Shown here: positions 17,469-26,306 of the stretch, in pieces
Layout of the letters: each line of letters begins with the position of its first letter
Numbering within the stretch: position 1 is the first letter of the stretch
Source: Segatella copri
GTDB lineage: Bacteria > Bacteroidota > Bacteroidia > Bacteroidales > Bacteroidaceae
DNA: 64,000 nt
Assembly: GCF_019249795.2 (NCBI RefSeq)
Contig: NZ_CP156891.1
Coordinates: 248,001 to 312,000 of the forward strand
Reading direction: 5' to 3'
Notes under the pieces: generated by a model
Seen by the model: the letters and a program-made list of their open reading frames with translations, nothing else
What the model was told of the DNA's origin: nothing
Databases searched by the model: none
Made by a program: the position numbers and the translations under genes

Positions 17469-19529
17469 ATGACACAGAAAGGTAATATTGGTGTAACGAC
17501 AGAGAACATTTTCCCTGTCATCAAGAAATTCTTATATTCAGATCACGACATTTTCCTCCGCGAGATGGTTTCAAACGCCGTAGATGCTACACAGAAGTTG
17601 AAGACTCTTGCAGCTCAGGGCGATTTCAAGGGCGAGATAGGCGACACAACCGTTCGTGTCTCTCTCGATGAGAAGGCTGGAACCTTGACTATCAGCGACC
17701 ATGGTATAGGTATGACTGAGGAGGAAATCGATAAATATATCAACCAGATTGCATTCTCAGGCGTAACTGACTTCCTCGACAAGTATAAGGAGAATGCCAA
17801 CGCCATCATCGGCCACTTCGGTCTCGGCTTCTATTCTTCTTTCATGGTAGCCAGCAAGGTAGAAATCATCACTAAGAGCTACAAAGAGGGAATCAAGGCT
17901 GTAAAGTGGAGCTGCGATGGTTCACCTGCTTTCGAAATCGAAGATGCAGACAAGGCTGAGCGTGGTTCAGACATCATCCTCCATATTGCTGATGATTGCA
18001 AGGAATTCCTGCAGAAGAACAAGATTGAGGAACTTCTGAACAAGTACTGCAAGTTTATGGCAGTGCCTGTTGCTTTCGGCAAGAAGACCGAATGGAAGGA
18101 CGGCAAGAATGTGGAGACTGATGAGGATAACATTATTAATAATGTGGAGCCTCTCTGGACCAAGGCTCCTAGCACACTGAAGGATGAGGACTACAAGAAG
18201 TTCTATCACACCCTTTATCCGATGCAGGACGACCCGTTGTTCTGGATTCATCTGAATGTAGACTTCCCATTCAATCTCACGGGTATTCTCTACTTCCCAC
18301 GCATCAAGAGCAGCATCGACATGCAGCGCAACAAGATTCAGCTCTATTGCAACCAGGTGTTCGTAACCGACCAGGTAGAAGGCATTGTACCAGAATTCCT
18401 CACATTGCTTCATGGTGTAATCGATTCACCGGACATTCCGCTGAATGTAAGCCGCAGCTACCTGCAGAGCGACAGCAACGTGAAGAAGATTTCTACCTAC
18501 ATCACCAAGAAGGTAGCCGATCGTCTGAACTCTATCTTCAAGGAGAACCGCAAGGAGTTTGAAGAGAAATGGGATGATCTCAAGATCTTCATCAACTACG
18601 GAATGCTCTCTCAGGAAGATTTCTACGAGCGCGCAAAGGACTTCGCACTTCTGAAAGATGTTGAGGGCAAGTACTTTACTTTCGAGGAGTACAAGACGCT
18701 GATTAAGGACAATCAGACCGATAAGGACGGCAACCTGGTTTATCTCTATGCCAACAATAAGGAAGAGCAGTATTCTTATATCGAGGCTGCCAAGCAGAAG
18801 GGTTATTCTGTACTTCTGATGGAAGGTCAGCTCGATACGCCGATGGTAAACATGCTGGAGCAGAAGCTGGAGAAGAGCCGCTTTACACGTGTTGACGCCG
18901 ACATCATCGACCGCCTCATCGTGAAGGAAGATGCTAAGAAGACCGATTTGAGCAAAGAGCAGTCTGACAACTTGACAGAAGTATTCCGCTCTCAGATGCC
19001 TCAGCTTGACAAGGCAGAATTCTTTGTTGAAATTCAGGCTTTGGGCGAACAGAACCAGCCAGTGCTCATCACTCAGAACGAGTACATGCGCCGTATGAAG
19101 GCGATGAGCCAGTTCCAGGCAGGCATGAACTTCTACGGTCAGATGCCAGACAGCTACAACATCGTACTGAACTCAGACCATGCTCTGGTAAAGAAGGTAT
19201 TGGAAGATGCTGAGGCCAACACTGCTGAAACATTGAAGCCAATCCTTGCAGAAATCAAGGGTCAGGAAGCTCGCCTTGCCGTACTCCATCAGGAGCAGCA
19301 GAACAAGAAGAAGCCTGAAGAGATTACCCAGCAGGAGAAGGATGATGTTCACAATACAGAGAAGGCCATCAGCGATGAGAAGGCTAAGCGTAACGAAATC
19401 ATCTCGGGCTATGCTAAGAACAACAACATTGTTCACCAGCTCATCGACCTCGCCCTGCTTCAGAACGGTATGTTGAAGGGTGCTTCGCTCGACGCATTCC
19501 TCAAGAGAAGCGTTGACATGATTAAGTAA
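17469..19529 (+). CDS. htpG: Hsp90-family chaperone HtpG
   Basis: 686 residues. The N-terminal GHKL ATPase domain has FLREMVSNAVDATQKL (catalytic Glu/Asn helix), DHGIGM and GHFGLGFYS motifs; the middle domain contains LYFPRI and the conserved NVSRSYLQ (client/ATPase Arg loop); the C-terminal dimerisation domain follows. This is ATP-dependent folding assistance in the cytosol. Relative to E. coli HtpG the length is slightly larger, with a charged coiled segment around residues 590-640 (QQNKKKPEEITQQEKDDV). The upstream region carries a sigma-54-like element rather than a heat-shock CIRCE repeat. Confidence 0.97.
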   Translation: MTQKGNIGVTTENIFPVIKKFLYSDHDIFLREMVSNAVDATQKLKTLAAQGDFKGEIGDTTVRVSLDEKAGTLTISDHGIGMTEEEIDKYINQIAFSGVTDFLDKYKENANAIIGHFGLGFYSSFMVASKVEIITKSYKEGIKAVKWSCDGSPAFEIEDADKAERGSDIILHIADDCKEFLQKNKIEELLNKYCKFMAVPVAFGKKTEWKDGKNVETDEDNIINNVEPLWTKAPSTLKDEDYKKFYHTLYPMQDDPLFWIHLNVDFPFNLTGILYFPRIKSSIDMQRNKIQLYCNQVFVTDQVEGIVPEFLTLLHGVIDSPDIPLNVSRSYLQSDSNVKKISTYITKKVADRLNSIFKENRKEFEEKWDDLKIFINYGMLSQEDFYERAKDFALLKDVEGKYFTFEEYKTLIKDNQTDKDGNLVYLYANNKEEQYSYIEAAKQKGYSVLLMEGQLDTPMVNMLEQKLEKSRFTRVDADIIDRLIVKEDAKKTDLSKEQSDNLTEVFRSQMPQLDKAEFFVEIQALGEQNQPVLITQNEYMRRMKAMSQFQAGMNFYGQMPDSYNIVLNSDHALVKKVLEDAEANTAETLKPILAEIKGQEARLAVLHQEQQNKKKPEEITQQEKDDVHNTEKAISDEKAKRNEIISGYAKNNNIVHQLIDLALLQNGMLKGASLDAFLKRSVDMIK

Positions 19530-19609
19530 TCCAACCTGTAAAAAGGTTTGAATTAAGAAATAAAACTTTGCGATGCGTAACATTTCATGTTACAAATTGT
19601 TTCTATCAT

Positions 19610-19645
19610 ATGTGCTAAATGTTTCAAAACGAACATTTAGCACAT
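19610..19645 (+). terminator. Terminator after htpG
   Basis: Perfect 14-base arms at 19610-19623 and 19632-19645 with an eight-base loop, followed by TTTTTT. Confidence 0.92.
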
Positions 19646-19684
19646 TTTTTTTCGCTTTCCTTTGGTGGCTTTCCTTTTTTTTAT

Positions 19685-19692
19685 TACCTTTG
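19685..19692 (+). promoter_or_regulatory. -7 promoter box for the ECF sigma gene
   Basis: TACCTTTG; predicted start of transcription about 19699, between the box and the first in-frame ATG at 19714. Confidence 0.6.
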
Positions 19693-19734
19693 CAATATCG
19701 ATAAACGAAAAACATGATTAAAAAAATCGCCATC

Positions 19735-20259
19735 ATGGAACAAACAAATTCAAATTACAGCATTATTGCTGATTATTACTCTGAACACTACAACGAGCTG
19801 AAGTTGTATGTCATGTCCCGTTCGCTTCCGGCAGACGAGGCTGAAGACATCGTGCAGAATACTTTTGTGCGATTACTTCGAGGCGATAAGATGATTACGC
19901 CTGTTACTTTACCTTGTTTTGTATACACCATTGCCAAGAATCTGATTATCGATTATTACCGGCGCAAGCATAAGATTGAGGAGTATGAACACTTCCTGGG
20001 AGCTAGCGACTGGATGGGAAGATATGATGTTGATGGCGAATCAGTTTTCTCTGCCCAGCAGACCAACGAGATTCTGGAGCGTGGCATTGCCCGGCTCACA
20101 GAGAAGAGAAGCAAGGTTTACCGCCTGAATCTCTTCGAAGGAATGCAGGTGAGCGAGATTGCCCAAAGTCTGAACCTCGGATATAAAGCGGCTGAGAATC
20201 GTCTGACTCTGGCTAGAAAAGAAATAAGAGATTATATGAAAAAAGAGTTGGCTAGTTAA
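19735..20259 (+). CDS. RNA polymerase sigma factor, ECF-like sigma-70 family
   Basis: 174 residues from the ATG at 19735; an in-frame ATG at 19714 would add seven residues. Region 2 is seen in LPADEAEDIVQNTFVRLLRG and the aromatic FVYTIAKNLIIDYYRR; region 4 is seen in TEKRSKVYRLNLFEGMQVSEIAQSLNLGYKAAENRLTLAR-like helix-turn-helix near the C-terminus. ECF factors direct polymerase to small regulons and are usually held by an anti-sigma, but no anti-sigma or TonB transducer is next to it. The gene is monocistronic with its own promoter and a terminator overlapping its 3' end. Confidence 0.9.
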   Translation: MEQTNSNYSIIADYYSEHYNELKLYVMSRSLPADEAEDIVQNTFVRLLRGDKMITPVTLPCFVYTIAKNLIIDYYRRKHKIEEYEHFLGASDWMGRYDVDGESVFSAQQTNEILERGIARLTEKRSKVYRLNLFEGMQVSEIAQSLNLGYKAAENRLTLARKEIRDYMKKELAS

Positions 20260-20277
20260 AATGCTAGTCAACTCTTT
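20242..20277 (+). terminator. Terminator overlapping the end of the sigma factor gene
   Basis: Arms at 20242-20255 and 20264-20277 (AAAGAGTTGGCTAG and near-complement), with the stop codon in the loop and a T-rich tail. Confidence 0.75.
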
Positions 20278-20324
20278 CTGTTTATTCTTACTGCCTTGCT
20301 GAAAGGCAATTCTTAACTATTTTT

Positions 20325-20717
20325 TTAGTTTTCCTTAAACCCGATTACTCTTGTCAAACCTTTATCAAGATAAAAGGTTTGGGTTACTTCCTGCTTCTCG
20401 CCCTGATGGTTGGTCAGCTTGTATGTAGCCCTTAAATATAATAAGGTGTCGGGATAAGCTGCATCATTATAATTAATATTCTTCTTGACGTAAGGCAGTT
20501 TGCTGACATTTTGTCGCATCACCTTCATCTGGTCGAAACTGATCATGGCGGTAGGAGTGAGGCGGGAGAACCGCTCATAGCTGCAGTCCTGCTCAACGAG
20601 GTTTTCATTAAGAAAATCCTTGACAAGAGATTGAGCCTTGTGCTGATCGCCACACGAGGTGAACATCAGCACAAGTCCTGAAACCATGAAAAACATCATT
20701 TTCTTTATCATAGACAT
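20325..20717 (-). CDS. Small lipoprotein of unknown function
   Basis: 130 residues: signal peptide with lipobox MFTSC (Cys about 22), then a soluble domain of about 105 residues with a predicted alpha/beta mix (QSLVKDFLNENLV helix; LRATYKLTNHQGEKQEV and TQTFYLDKGLTRVIGF strands). It resembles the many small Bacteroidales lipoproteins with an NTF2-like or cystatin-like shape, but I cannot place it in a named family. It follows the dipeptidase gene by 61 bp on the same strand and may be co-transcribed. Confidence 0.75.
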   Translation of the reverse strand: MSMIKKMMFFMVSGLVLMFTSCGDQHKAQSLVKDFLNENLVEQDCSYERFSRLTPTAMISFDQMKVMRQNVSKLPYVKKNINYNDAAYPDTLLYLRATYKLTNHQGEKQEVTQTFYLDKGLTRVIGFKEN

Positions 20718-20778
20718 CTTCTTTTTTATTAAGCCGCGCTGCTTTTATTAAGCTCGTTGTTTTATTTAGCGAGCTTGC

Positions 20779-22239
20779 TTATTTAGCCACGCTGCGGAGA
20801 ATCTCCAGCAAGTGATCCCAAACCATCTCTACTGTAGGAATGAGAAGAGCCTCGTCTGGGGTGTGAACATTGCGAAGGGTAGGACCGAAACTTACCATAT
20901 CGAGCTCAGGATAACGCTCTGAGAAAAGACCACACTCCAAACCGGCATGAATACCCTTTACCAATGGCTTTTTGCCAAAGAGCTTTTCATAAGCCTTCAC
21001 AGCCAGGTCGGTAAGCTCGCTGTTGGCGCGCATCTTCCAAGCTGGATACTTGTCGCCTACAGTTACCTCGGCGCCAGCCAGAAGGAAGGCTGCCTTTACG
21101 GTGTTGGTCATGTTCTCCAGATTGCTCATCACGTTACTTCGCTGAGAAGCTACGATGTTGATGCTGTTTTCATCGGTCATCACGCTTGCCACATTGCTTG
21201 AGGTTTCTACCATCCAGGCAATCGCCTCATCCTGACAGGTAGTAAGCGGACCGTTGTCTACAGCCTGGAGAGCCATTACGAACTTGTCAGCTACAGCTTT
21301 CTCGATGACAGGTGCAGCATCGGTGCTGCTCATATTGAACAGCATAGCCTGTTCGGTTACGTGGAATTCATCTTCTACTTCTGATGCAAAGATGTTCCAG
21401 TCGGCACGAACCTGTTCCTTATCAGCATTTTTGACGGCGAAAACAAATTTTCCGTCGCGAGGAATCGCATTGTGCATTTTGCCGCTGTTGAAGCTTACGA
21501 GGCGCAGACTTCCATCCAGTTTCTCATTTTCGAGGAAGAGGAAGCGGGCAAGAATCTTGATGGCATTGGCGCGCTTCTTGTTGATGTCATCGCCCGAGTG
21601 ACCACCGTTGAGACCCTTCAGCGAAGCTTCCATGAAGAAATAACCCGCAGGAGCCTCTTCGCGTGAGAAGTGGAAAGTGGCATGGGTTGTCTGACCACCG
21701 GCGCAGGATACGAAGATTTCGCCCTCATCCTCTGAGTCAAGATTGATGAGCATCTTTCCGGTCATAAAGCCCGCCTTCATACCGTGAGCACCGGTCAGTC
21801 CGGTTTCTTCATCACGTGTAAAGACGCACTCGATAGGACCATGCTCAATATCGTTGCTTGCCAGGATAGCCAGCTCGATGGCGCAGCCTATACCGTCGTC
21901 AGCACCCAATGTAGTGCCTTTTGCCTTAAGCCATTCTCCGTCTACGTAAGTCTGGATGGCGTCTTTGTGGAAATCGAAATCAACATCTACCAGTTTATCG
22001 CAAACCATGTCCATGTGGCTCTGCAGGATGATGGTTTCTGCATGCTCGTAGCCTGGAGTGGCAGCTTTACGGATGAGCACATTACCGGTTTCATCTACCA
22101 GCGTTTCGAGCTGATGAGCCTCTCCGAAAGATTTCAAAAACTCAATCATGTTCTCCTCGTGCTTGGAAGGACGAGGTATTTCGTTGATTTTTGCGAACTG
22201 CTCGAACACGAGAGCAGGCTTCAATTCACTTTTATTCAT
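20779..22239 (-). CDS. pepD: Aminoacyl-histidine dipeptidase (cytosol non-specific dipeptidase), M20C
   Basis: 486 residues. Metal-binding motifs of M20 peptidases are present: LQSHMDMVCDK near residue 75, TTLGADDGIGCA near 115 (bridging Asp), DEETGLTGAHG near 150 (catalytic and metal Glu), and LINLDSEDEGE. The late IHAGLECGLFSERYPELDMVSFGP segment holds a further His ligand. Hydrolyses a broad range of dipeptides, including Xaa-His, in the cytosol, with two Zn ions. Length is standard for PepD. Confidence 0.96.
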   Translation of the reverse strand: MNKSELKPALVFEQFAKINEIPRPSKHEENMIEFLKSFGEAHQLETLVDETGNVLIRKAATPGYEHAETIILQSHMDMVCDKLVDVDFDFHKDAIQTYVDGEWLKAKGTTLGADDGIGCAIELAILASNDIEHGPIECVFTRDEETGLTGAHGMKAGFMTGKMLINLDSEDEGEIFVSCAGGQTTHATFHFSREEAPAGYFFMEASLKGLNGGHSGDDINKKRANAIKILARFLFLENEKLDGSLRLVSFNSGKMHNAIPRDGKFVFAVKNADKEQVRADWNIFASEVEDEFHVTEQAMLFNMSSTDAAPVIEKAVADKFVMALQAVDNGPLTTCQDEAIAWMVETSSNVASVMTDENSINIVASQRSNVMSNLENMTNTVKAAFLLAGAEVTVGDKYPAWKMRANSELTDLAVKAYEKLFGKKPLVKGIHAGLECGLFSERYPELDMVSFGPTLRNVHTPDEALLIPTVEMVWDHLLEILRSVAK

Positions 22240-22289
22240 TTATTTTCTATTATTTTGTTTTGATAAAACATTTATTTCTGCTATTTTGT

Positions 22290-22320
22290 TTTGGTTATTC
22301 CCAAAAAAATAGTACCTTTG
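22290..22320 (+). promoter_or_regulatory. Bacteroidota-type promoter for the small membrane protein gene
   Basis: TTTG at 22290-22293, 19-bp spacer, TACCTTTG at 22313-22320. The leader contains a short hairpin AGTGC/GCACT (22330-22344). Confidence 0.8.
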
Positions 22321-22359
22321 CACCCAAAAGTGCACTAAGGCACTGCAAAGGTAATAAAA

Positions 22360-22554
22360 ATGATAAAATTAATGTTATTAAGCGTGTTAATAATTGCTAT
22401 CTGCATGGCATTATTTTGCGTAAAGGTGATTTTTAAGAAGAACGGCAAGTTCTCTTCCCAGCATGTGCACGACAATCCGGGCTTGCGCAAGCAGGGCATT
22501 CATTGTGTGGTGGATCAGGACCGCGAGGCAAGAGAAGCCAACAAGGCTTATTAG
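22360..22554 (+). CDS. Conserved small membrane protein
   Basis: 64 residues: one N-terminal membrane segment (about residues 3-22, LMLLSVLIIAICMALFCV) and a short polar tail (GKFSSQHVHDNPGLRKQGIH, then CVVDQDREAREAN). The consensus promoter just upstream, the immediate neighbourhood of ompH, and the polar tail with a Cys and charged end argue that it is a real gene. I recall closely similar short proteins in other Bacteroidales genomes, always with the NPxLRKxGIHC pattern, but no function is known. Confidence 0.75.
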   Translation: MIKLMLLSVLIIAICMALFCVKVIFKKNGKFSSQHVHDNPGLRKQGIHCVVDQDREAREANKAY

Positions 22555-22573
22555 AAAATAGTAATAATATAAT

Positions 22574-23197
22574 ATGATAGAAAAAATGAGAAAGAACATT
22601 TTGAGTTCAGTGGCAATTGCAGCTGTTGCTGCCCTGTCATTGGCATCATGCAACAAATCTCAGCCTCAGGTAGAGGCTAAGTCAGAGAGCAAGGCTCCTG
22701 CTGAATTGAAGATTGCTTATGTAGAGGTAGACTCTATCATGACTCAGTATACCTTTGCTAAGGAGTATTCTTCTATCTTGGAGAAGAAGGGGCAGAACAT
22801 TCAGGCTACTATTGCGCAGAAGGGCCAGCAGCTTCAGGCAGCAGCAGCCAACTTCCAGCAGAAGATTCAGCAGAATGCTTACACCCGCGAGCAGGCTGAG
22901 GCTATCCAGGCTGGACTGCAGAAGCAGAACAACGACCTGCAGGGCTTGCAGCAGCGCTTGAGCAACGAGTTTGCTGCTGAGCAGGAGAAGTACAACAAGG
23001 CGCTCCACGACAGCATTGCCAACTATCTTGCCCGCTATAACAAGGACAAGAAGTACAGCATTATCTTCTCTAAGAGCGGCGATAATCTGCTCTATGCTGA
23101 CAAGGCTTACGATATTACAAAAGAGGTGATTTCCGGCTTGAACAAGGCTTACAAGGGAAAGCTGAAGAAAGAGGAGGCTGCTCCTGCTAAAAAGTAA
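22574..23197 (+). CDS. OmpH/Skp-family periplasmic chaperone, lipoprotein-like
   Basis: 207 residues; a start at 22586 (MRKNIL) is also possible. A signal with lipobox LASC (Cys about 30) precedes a domain that is almost all long helix: KIAYVEVDSIMTQY at the start (the OmpH beta strand), then a Gln/Ala/Lys-rich coiled coil (about 70-150), then YSIIFSKSGDNLLYADKAYDIT, the usual OmpH end. Skp-like proteins hold unfolded outer-membrane proteins in the periplasm. It is followed after 5 bp by nth. Confidence 0.9.
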   Translation: MIEKMRKNILSSVAIAAVAALSLASCNKSQPQVEAKSESKAPAELKIAYVEVDSIMTQYTFAKEYSSILEKKGQNIQATIAQKGQQLQAAAANFQQKIQQNAYTREQAEAIQAGLQKQNNDLQGLQQRLSNEFAAEQEKYNKALHDSIANYLARYNKDKKYSIIFSKSGDNLLYADKAYDITKEVISGLNKAYKGKLKKEEAAPAKK

Positions 23198-23202
23198 GAG
23201 AA

Positions 23203-23850
23203 ATGCTTCGTAAGGAAAGATACGATTTTATATTGAATCATTTCAGAAGTGCGCTGCCGAATGTAACTACCGAGTTGCAGTTCGGTAGCGCATTTCAGCT
23301 TCTGGTGGCTACCTTGCTTTCTGCGCAATGCACCGACAAACGCATCAACATGGTTACGCCTGCTCTCTTTGCCCGTTATCCTGATGCGCAGCACATGGCA
23401 CAGGCGAGCGAGGAAGATATTTATGAGTTGATCAGTTCGGTGAGTTATCCGAATGCCAAGGCGAAGCATCTTGCTGAAATGTCTCGCCAGCTGGTTGAGA
23501 TGTTCGGAGGTGAGGTGCCTGAGGCTGCGGATGATTTGGAGAAGTTGGCAGGAGTGGGGCGCAAGACTGCGAATGTGATTCGTGCCGTATGGTTCGGTCA
23601 TGCTACGATGGCGGTGGATACGCATGTTTACCGTGTGAGTCATCGTATGGGGTTGGTGCCGAAAACGGCAGATACGCCCCGAAAAGTAGAAGATTATCTG
23701 ATGAAACACATTCCGGCTGAGGATATTCCGAATGCGCATCATTGGATTCTGCTGCATGGCAGATATATTTGCAAGAGTACGAAGCCGCTCTGCGATAAAT
23801 GCTTTTTTAATGAATATTGCCCAAAACTATTAAAGGACAGTAAGCTTTAG
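23203..23850 (+). CDS. nth: Endonuclease III, DNA glycosylase/AP lyase
   Basis: 215 residues. The helix-hairpin-helix is LEKLAGVGRKTANVI near residue 110, with the catalytic Lys in that hairpin; the catalytic Asp is in AVDTHVYRVSHRMG near 138. The C-terminal 4Fe-4S cluster ligands are in CKSTKPLCDKCFFNEYCP (C-x6-C-x2-C-x5-C). Removes oxidised pyrimidines and nicks the abasic site in base excision repair. Starts five bases after ompH. Confidence 0.96.
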   Translation: MLRKERYDFILNHFRSALPNVTTELQFGSAFQLLVATLLSAQCTDKRINMVTPALFARYPDAQHMAQASEEDIYELISSVSYPNAKAKHLAEMSRQLVEMFGGEVPEAADDLEKLAGVGRKTANVIRAVWFGHATMAVDTHVYRVSHRMGLVPKTADTPRKVEDYLMKHIPAEDIPNAHHWILLHGRYICKSTKPLCDKCFFNEYCPKLLKDSKL

Positions 23851-23856
23851 GTAGAT

Positions 23857-23919
23857 ATTAGTGATTATTTAGTAGTGATTAGTTTGTTAATCACTAATCA
23901 CTACCAATTAATCACTAAT
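23857..23919. repeat. 26-bp inverted repeat between nth and aroC
   Basis: Arms at 23857-23882 and 23894-23919, complementary at 23 of 26 positions, built from the unit TAGTGATTA, with an 11-base loop. It lies between two convergent genes and touches the aroC stop codon, so it may serve as a bidirectional transcript end, though the T-run is poor. Confidence 0.7.
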
Positions 23920-25043
23920 TAAAGTTTTATTGTTTTATTCAAGAGATAGTTATCCAAAATCACCATGGCAGCCATGGCTTCAACCACTGGCACGGCTCTT
24001 GGCAAAACGCAAGGATCATGACGGCCGCGGGCAGTCAGCATGGTGGCATTTCCTTCCAAATCTACCGTATTCTGCTCCATCAGCAGAGTAGCAATTGGCT
24101 TAAAGGCAACACGGAAATAGATGTCCTGACCATTGCTCAAACCGCCCTGTATTCCTCCGCTATGATTGCTCTTTGTTGTAATACGGGCAGCAATATCCTG
24201 ATTCACAGCAGCATCAGCTGGCGTCTCTGCAGCATCAGCCTTCGGGATAAAGACATCATTCTGCTCACTTCCGCGGGCAGTAACTCCGGCAAATCCCTCA
24301 CCATATTCAAAACCCTTCACGGCGTTAATGCCAAGCATGGCAGCACCCAGTTGGGCATGAAGCTTGCCAAATTCAGGCTCGCCCAATCCTACCGGGCAAC
24401 CCTTGATGACGCAAGTGATGATTCCACCAATCGTATCGCCGTCGGCCTTAACCTGGGCGATGAGATCTTCCATCTCCTTCGCCTTCCGCTGGTCAGGACA
24501 GCGCACCGGATTATCTTCTATGGTGTTAAGGTCATACAGATGATAATCTTTCTCCAGCGCGATGCTGCCCACCTGCGATGTATAGGCCGTGATGCTGATG
24601 CCCAACTGTCGCAAGGCAAGTTTAGCCAAAGCTCCGCCTACGCATCGGGCAATGGTGATGCGGGCTGAAGAACGGCCGCCGCCACGATAGTCGCGTACGC
24701 CATACTTCTCGTGATAGGTGAAATCTGCGTGAGAAGGGCGGAAGAGACAGCGCATGTTCTCATAGTCCTGAGAATGCTGGTTCTGGTTACGCACCTCAAA
24801 GCCGATAGGGGTTCCTGTTGATTTGCCTTCGAACACACCACTCAGAAACTCTACCTTGTCAGCTTCCTTTCTGGCCGTAGTGATGTGGCTCTGTCCTGGG
24901 CGTCGGCGGTTCAGCTCGCTCTGGATAAAGTCCATGTCGATTTCTATGCCTGCAGGAAATCCGTCAATAACGCCTCCTACAGCTATTCCATGACTCTCTC
25001 CAAACGTAGTGAGAGTGAAAAGATTGCCAAATGTATTCCTCAT
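23919..25043 (-). CDS. aroC: Chorismate synthase
   Basis: 374 residues. Opens with [19 protein letters not shown], the signature with the catalytic His; the second signature [18 protein letters not shown] is near residue 125, and [25 protein letters not shown] near 295 has the third. Converts 5-enolpyruvylshikimate 3-phosphate to chorismate with reduced FMN, the last shared step of aromatic biosynthesis. It is last in a three-gene same-strand run with slyD and a coiled-coil gene (gaps of 27 and 8 bp). Confidence 0.97.
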   Translation of the reverse strand: MRNTFGNLFTLTTFGESHGIAVGGVIDGFPAGIEIDMDFIQSELNRRRPGQSHITTARKEADKVEFLSGVFEGKSTGTPIGFEVRNQNQHSQDYENMRCLFRPSHADFTYHEKYGVRDYRGGGRSSARITIARCVGGALAKLALRQLGISITAYTSQVGSIALEKDYHLYDLNTIEDNPVRCPDQRKAKEMEDLIAQVKADGDTIGGIITCVIKGCPVGLGEPEFGKLHAQLGAAMLGINAVKGFEYGEGFAGVTARGSEQNDVFIPKADAAETPADAAVNQDIAARITTKSNHSGGIQGGLSNGQDIYFRVAFKPIATLLMEQNTVDLEGNATMLTARGRHDPCVLPRAVPVVEAMAAMVILDNYLLNKTIKL

Positions 25044-25070
25044 TACCTTAATATATTATAAAGGTGTTTA

Positions 25071-25685
25071 TTACTTGTTGCAGCCGCCTTCGCAACCACC
25101 TTCACAACCACCTTCACAGTTGCCATCCTTGCAGTCGCCGCCGCAGTTGTCGCAGCCACCTGAGCAGCCGCCACCTTCGCCGCTGATCATCTGAGCCATC
25201 TTGGCAATCTCCTCAGCAGTAGCCTCGCGGCTCTCGAGAATCTGGCCGCAGAAGTTGAGCTTCAAGCCAGCCAATGGGTGGTTCAGGTCGCAGGTTACCT
25301 TTGTATCGCTGATGTTCTTCACTACTGCGTTGAAGTGGTTGCCATCCTCGTTCTGCAATGGGATGATAGCGCCTACCTGTACGTGCTGTGCATCAAACTG
25401 GCCGTTGATGGTAAAAATCTGCTTGTCGAGCTCCAGTACGCGCTCATCATAGTGCTGTCCGTAAGCCTGCTCTGGGTCCAGCTGGAAGTCGAACTCATCA
25501 CCTTTAGCCAGGTCTACCACCTTCTCTTCGAAAGCTGGCAGGGTAACACCCATACCGCTGATGAAGATGAACGGACGCTCGTCGGTTGTGCGCTCGATGA
25601 GCATTTCCTCGCCGTTGTCACCATTAGTTACATCATACAGTGCGTATGAAACTACAATAAACTTGTTTTTGTTGTTTGTTTCCAT
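25071..25685 (-). CDS. slyD: FKBP-type peptidyl-prolyl isomerase, SlyD-like, with Cys/Gly-rich tail
   Basis: 204 residues. FKBP half: VVSYALYDVTNGDNGE, then FISGMGVTLPAFEEKVVDLAKGDEF; the IF (insert-in-flap) domain lies about residues 80-130, and the fold ends near 160. The last 35 residues hold about ten Cys in GGC/CEGG units, for example CSGGCDNCGGDC. In E. coli SlyD the tail is His/Cys-rich and binds nickel; here it is almost purely Cys/Gly, suggesting soft metals such as Zn, Cu or Ni. Acts as prolyl isomerase, chaperone and possibly metal store in the cytosol. Confidence 0.92.
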   Translation of the reverse strand: METNNKNKFIVVSYALYDVTNGDNGEEMLIERTTDERPFIFISGMGVTLPAFEEKVVDLAKGDEFDFQLDPEQAYGQHYDERVLELDKQIFTINGQFDAQHVQVGAIIPLQNEDGNHFNAVVKNISDTKVTCDLNHPLAGLKLNFCGQILESREATAEEIAKMAQMISGEGGGCSGGCDNCGGDCKDGNCEGGCEGGCEGGCNK

Positions 25686-25693
25686 TTCTATAT

Positions 25694-25978
25694 TTATTTT
25701 TTATTATTTCTTTTTCTTTTCTGAATGCTTACGCTCTTTACCATCTCCATGCGCTCCAGATAGATAGGGCGCCATTTGTCGATGATGTCCTGCAGACTTT
25801 TGCTCTTCTGCGAGAGTTCAGCATATTCCTCGCCGTCGGTCAGATTCTCTTTCTTGAGATCCAGCATTCGGGCGATGAGCTGCTTCTGGTGTTCCTCAGC
25901 CGCCTTGAGCTGGTTGCCCAGTTTCTCGAGACTTTCCATAAAGGCGAGTGCCTTGTCTATATGATTTTCCTGTACCAT
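25694..25978 (-). CDS. Small coiled-coil protein of unknown function
   Basis: 94 residues, predicted to be nearly all helix, with a heptad-like pattern (KALAFMESLEKLGNQLKAAE, then LKKENL) and a basic C-terminus (IQKRKRNNKK). No family recognised. It is the first gene of a run ending in slyD and aroC, eight bases before slyD, with a TACCTTTG box on the minus strand at 26008-26015. Confidence 0.65.
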   Translation of the reverse strand: MVQENHIDKALAFMESLEKLGNQLKAAEEHQKQLIARMLDLKKENLTDGEEYAELSQKSKSLQDIIDKWRPIYLERMEMVKSVSIQKRKRNNKK

Positions 25979-26007
25979 TTTGCTTGTTTTATAGGTTGAA
26001 TCTTTTG

Positions 26008-26015
26008 CAAAGGTA
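26008..26015 (-). promoter_or_regulatory. -7 promoter box for the coiled-coil/slyD/aroC run
   Basis: Minus-strand TACCTTTG, 30 bases before the start codon at 25978. Confidence 0.55.
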
Positions 26016-26179
26016 CAAATAATAATTGGTATAAACGAAGAAAAAGGGCTTTTTTTTTGATGATATTACAAAATGATAGAGAAAATGTAATATCTCTAAC
26101 GTTCTGATGCCTATTTCGGTGTGTTGTTGTTGATTTAAGTCAAGAAATAGGCGGAAAACTGAAAATATCCCAAGAAATG

Positions 26180-26211
26180 TTTGCGCACACAGAGAAAAGT
26201 TCTTATCTTTG
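26180..26211 (+). promoter_or_regulatory. Bacteroidota-type promoter for the small exported protein
   Basis: TTTG at 26180-26183, a 20-bp spacer, TATCTTTG at 26204-26211: full consensus. Predicted leader of about 90 nt before the ATG at 26307. Confidence 0.8.
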
Positions 26212-26306
26212 CAGCGTCTTAAAGAAAAAGACTATAGGATAATGTTTAACAGAGCCGGCGTCTACGGATGTGCAGGACTCACAAAGTAAAGAAAGGTAAA
26301 AAGATT

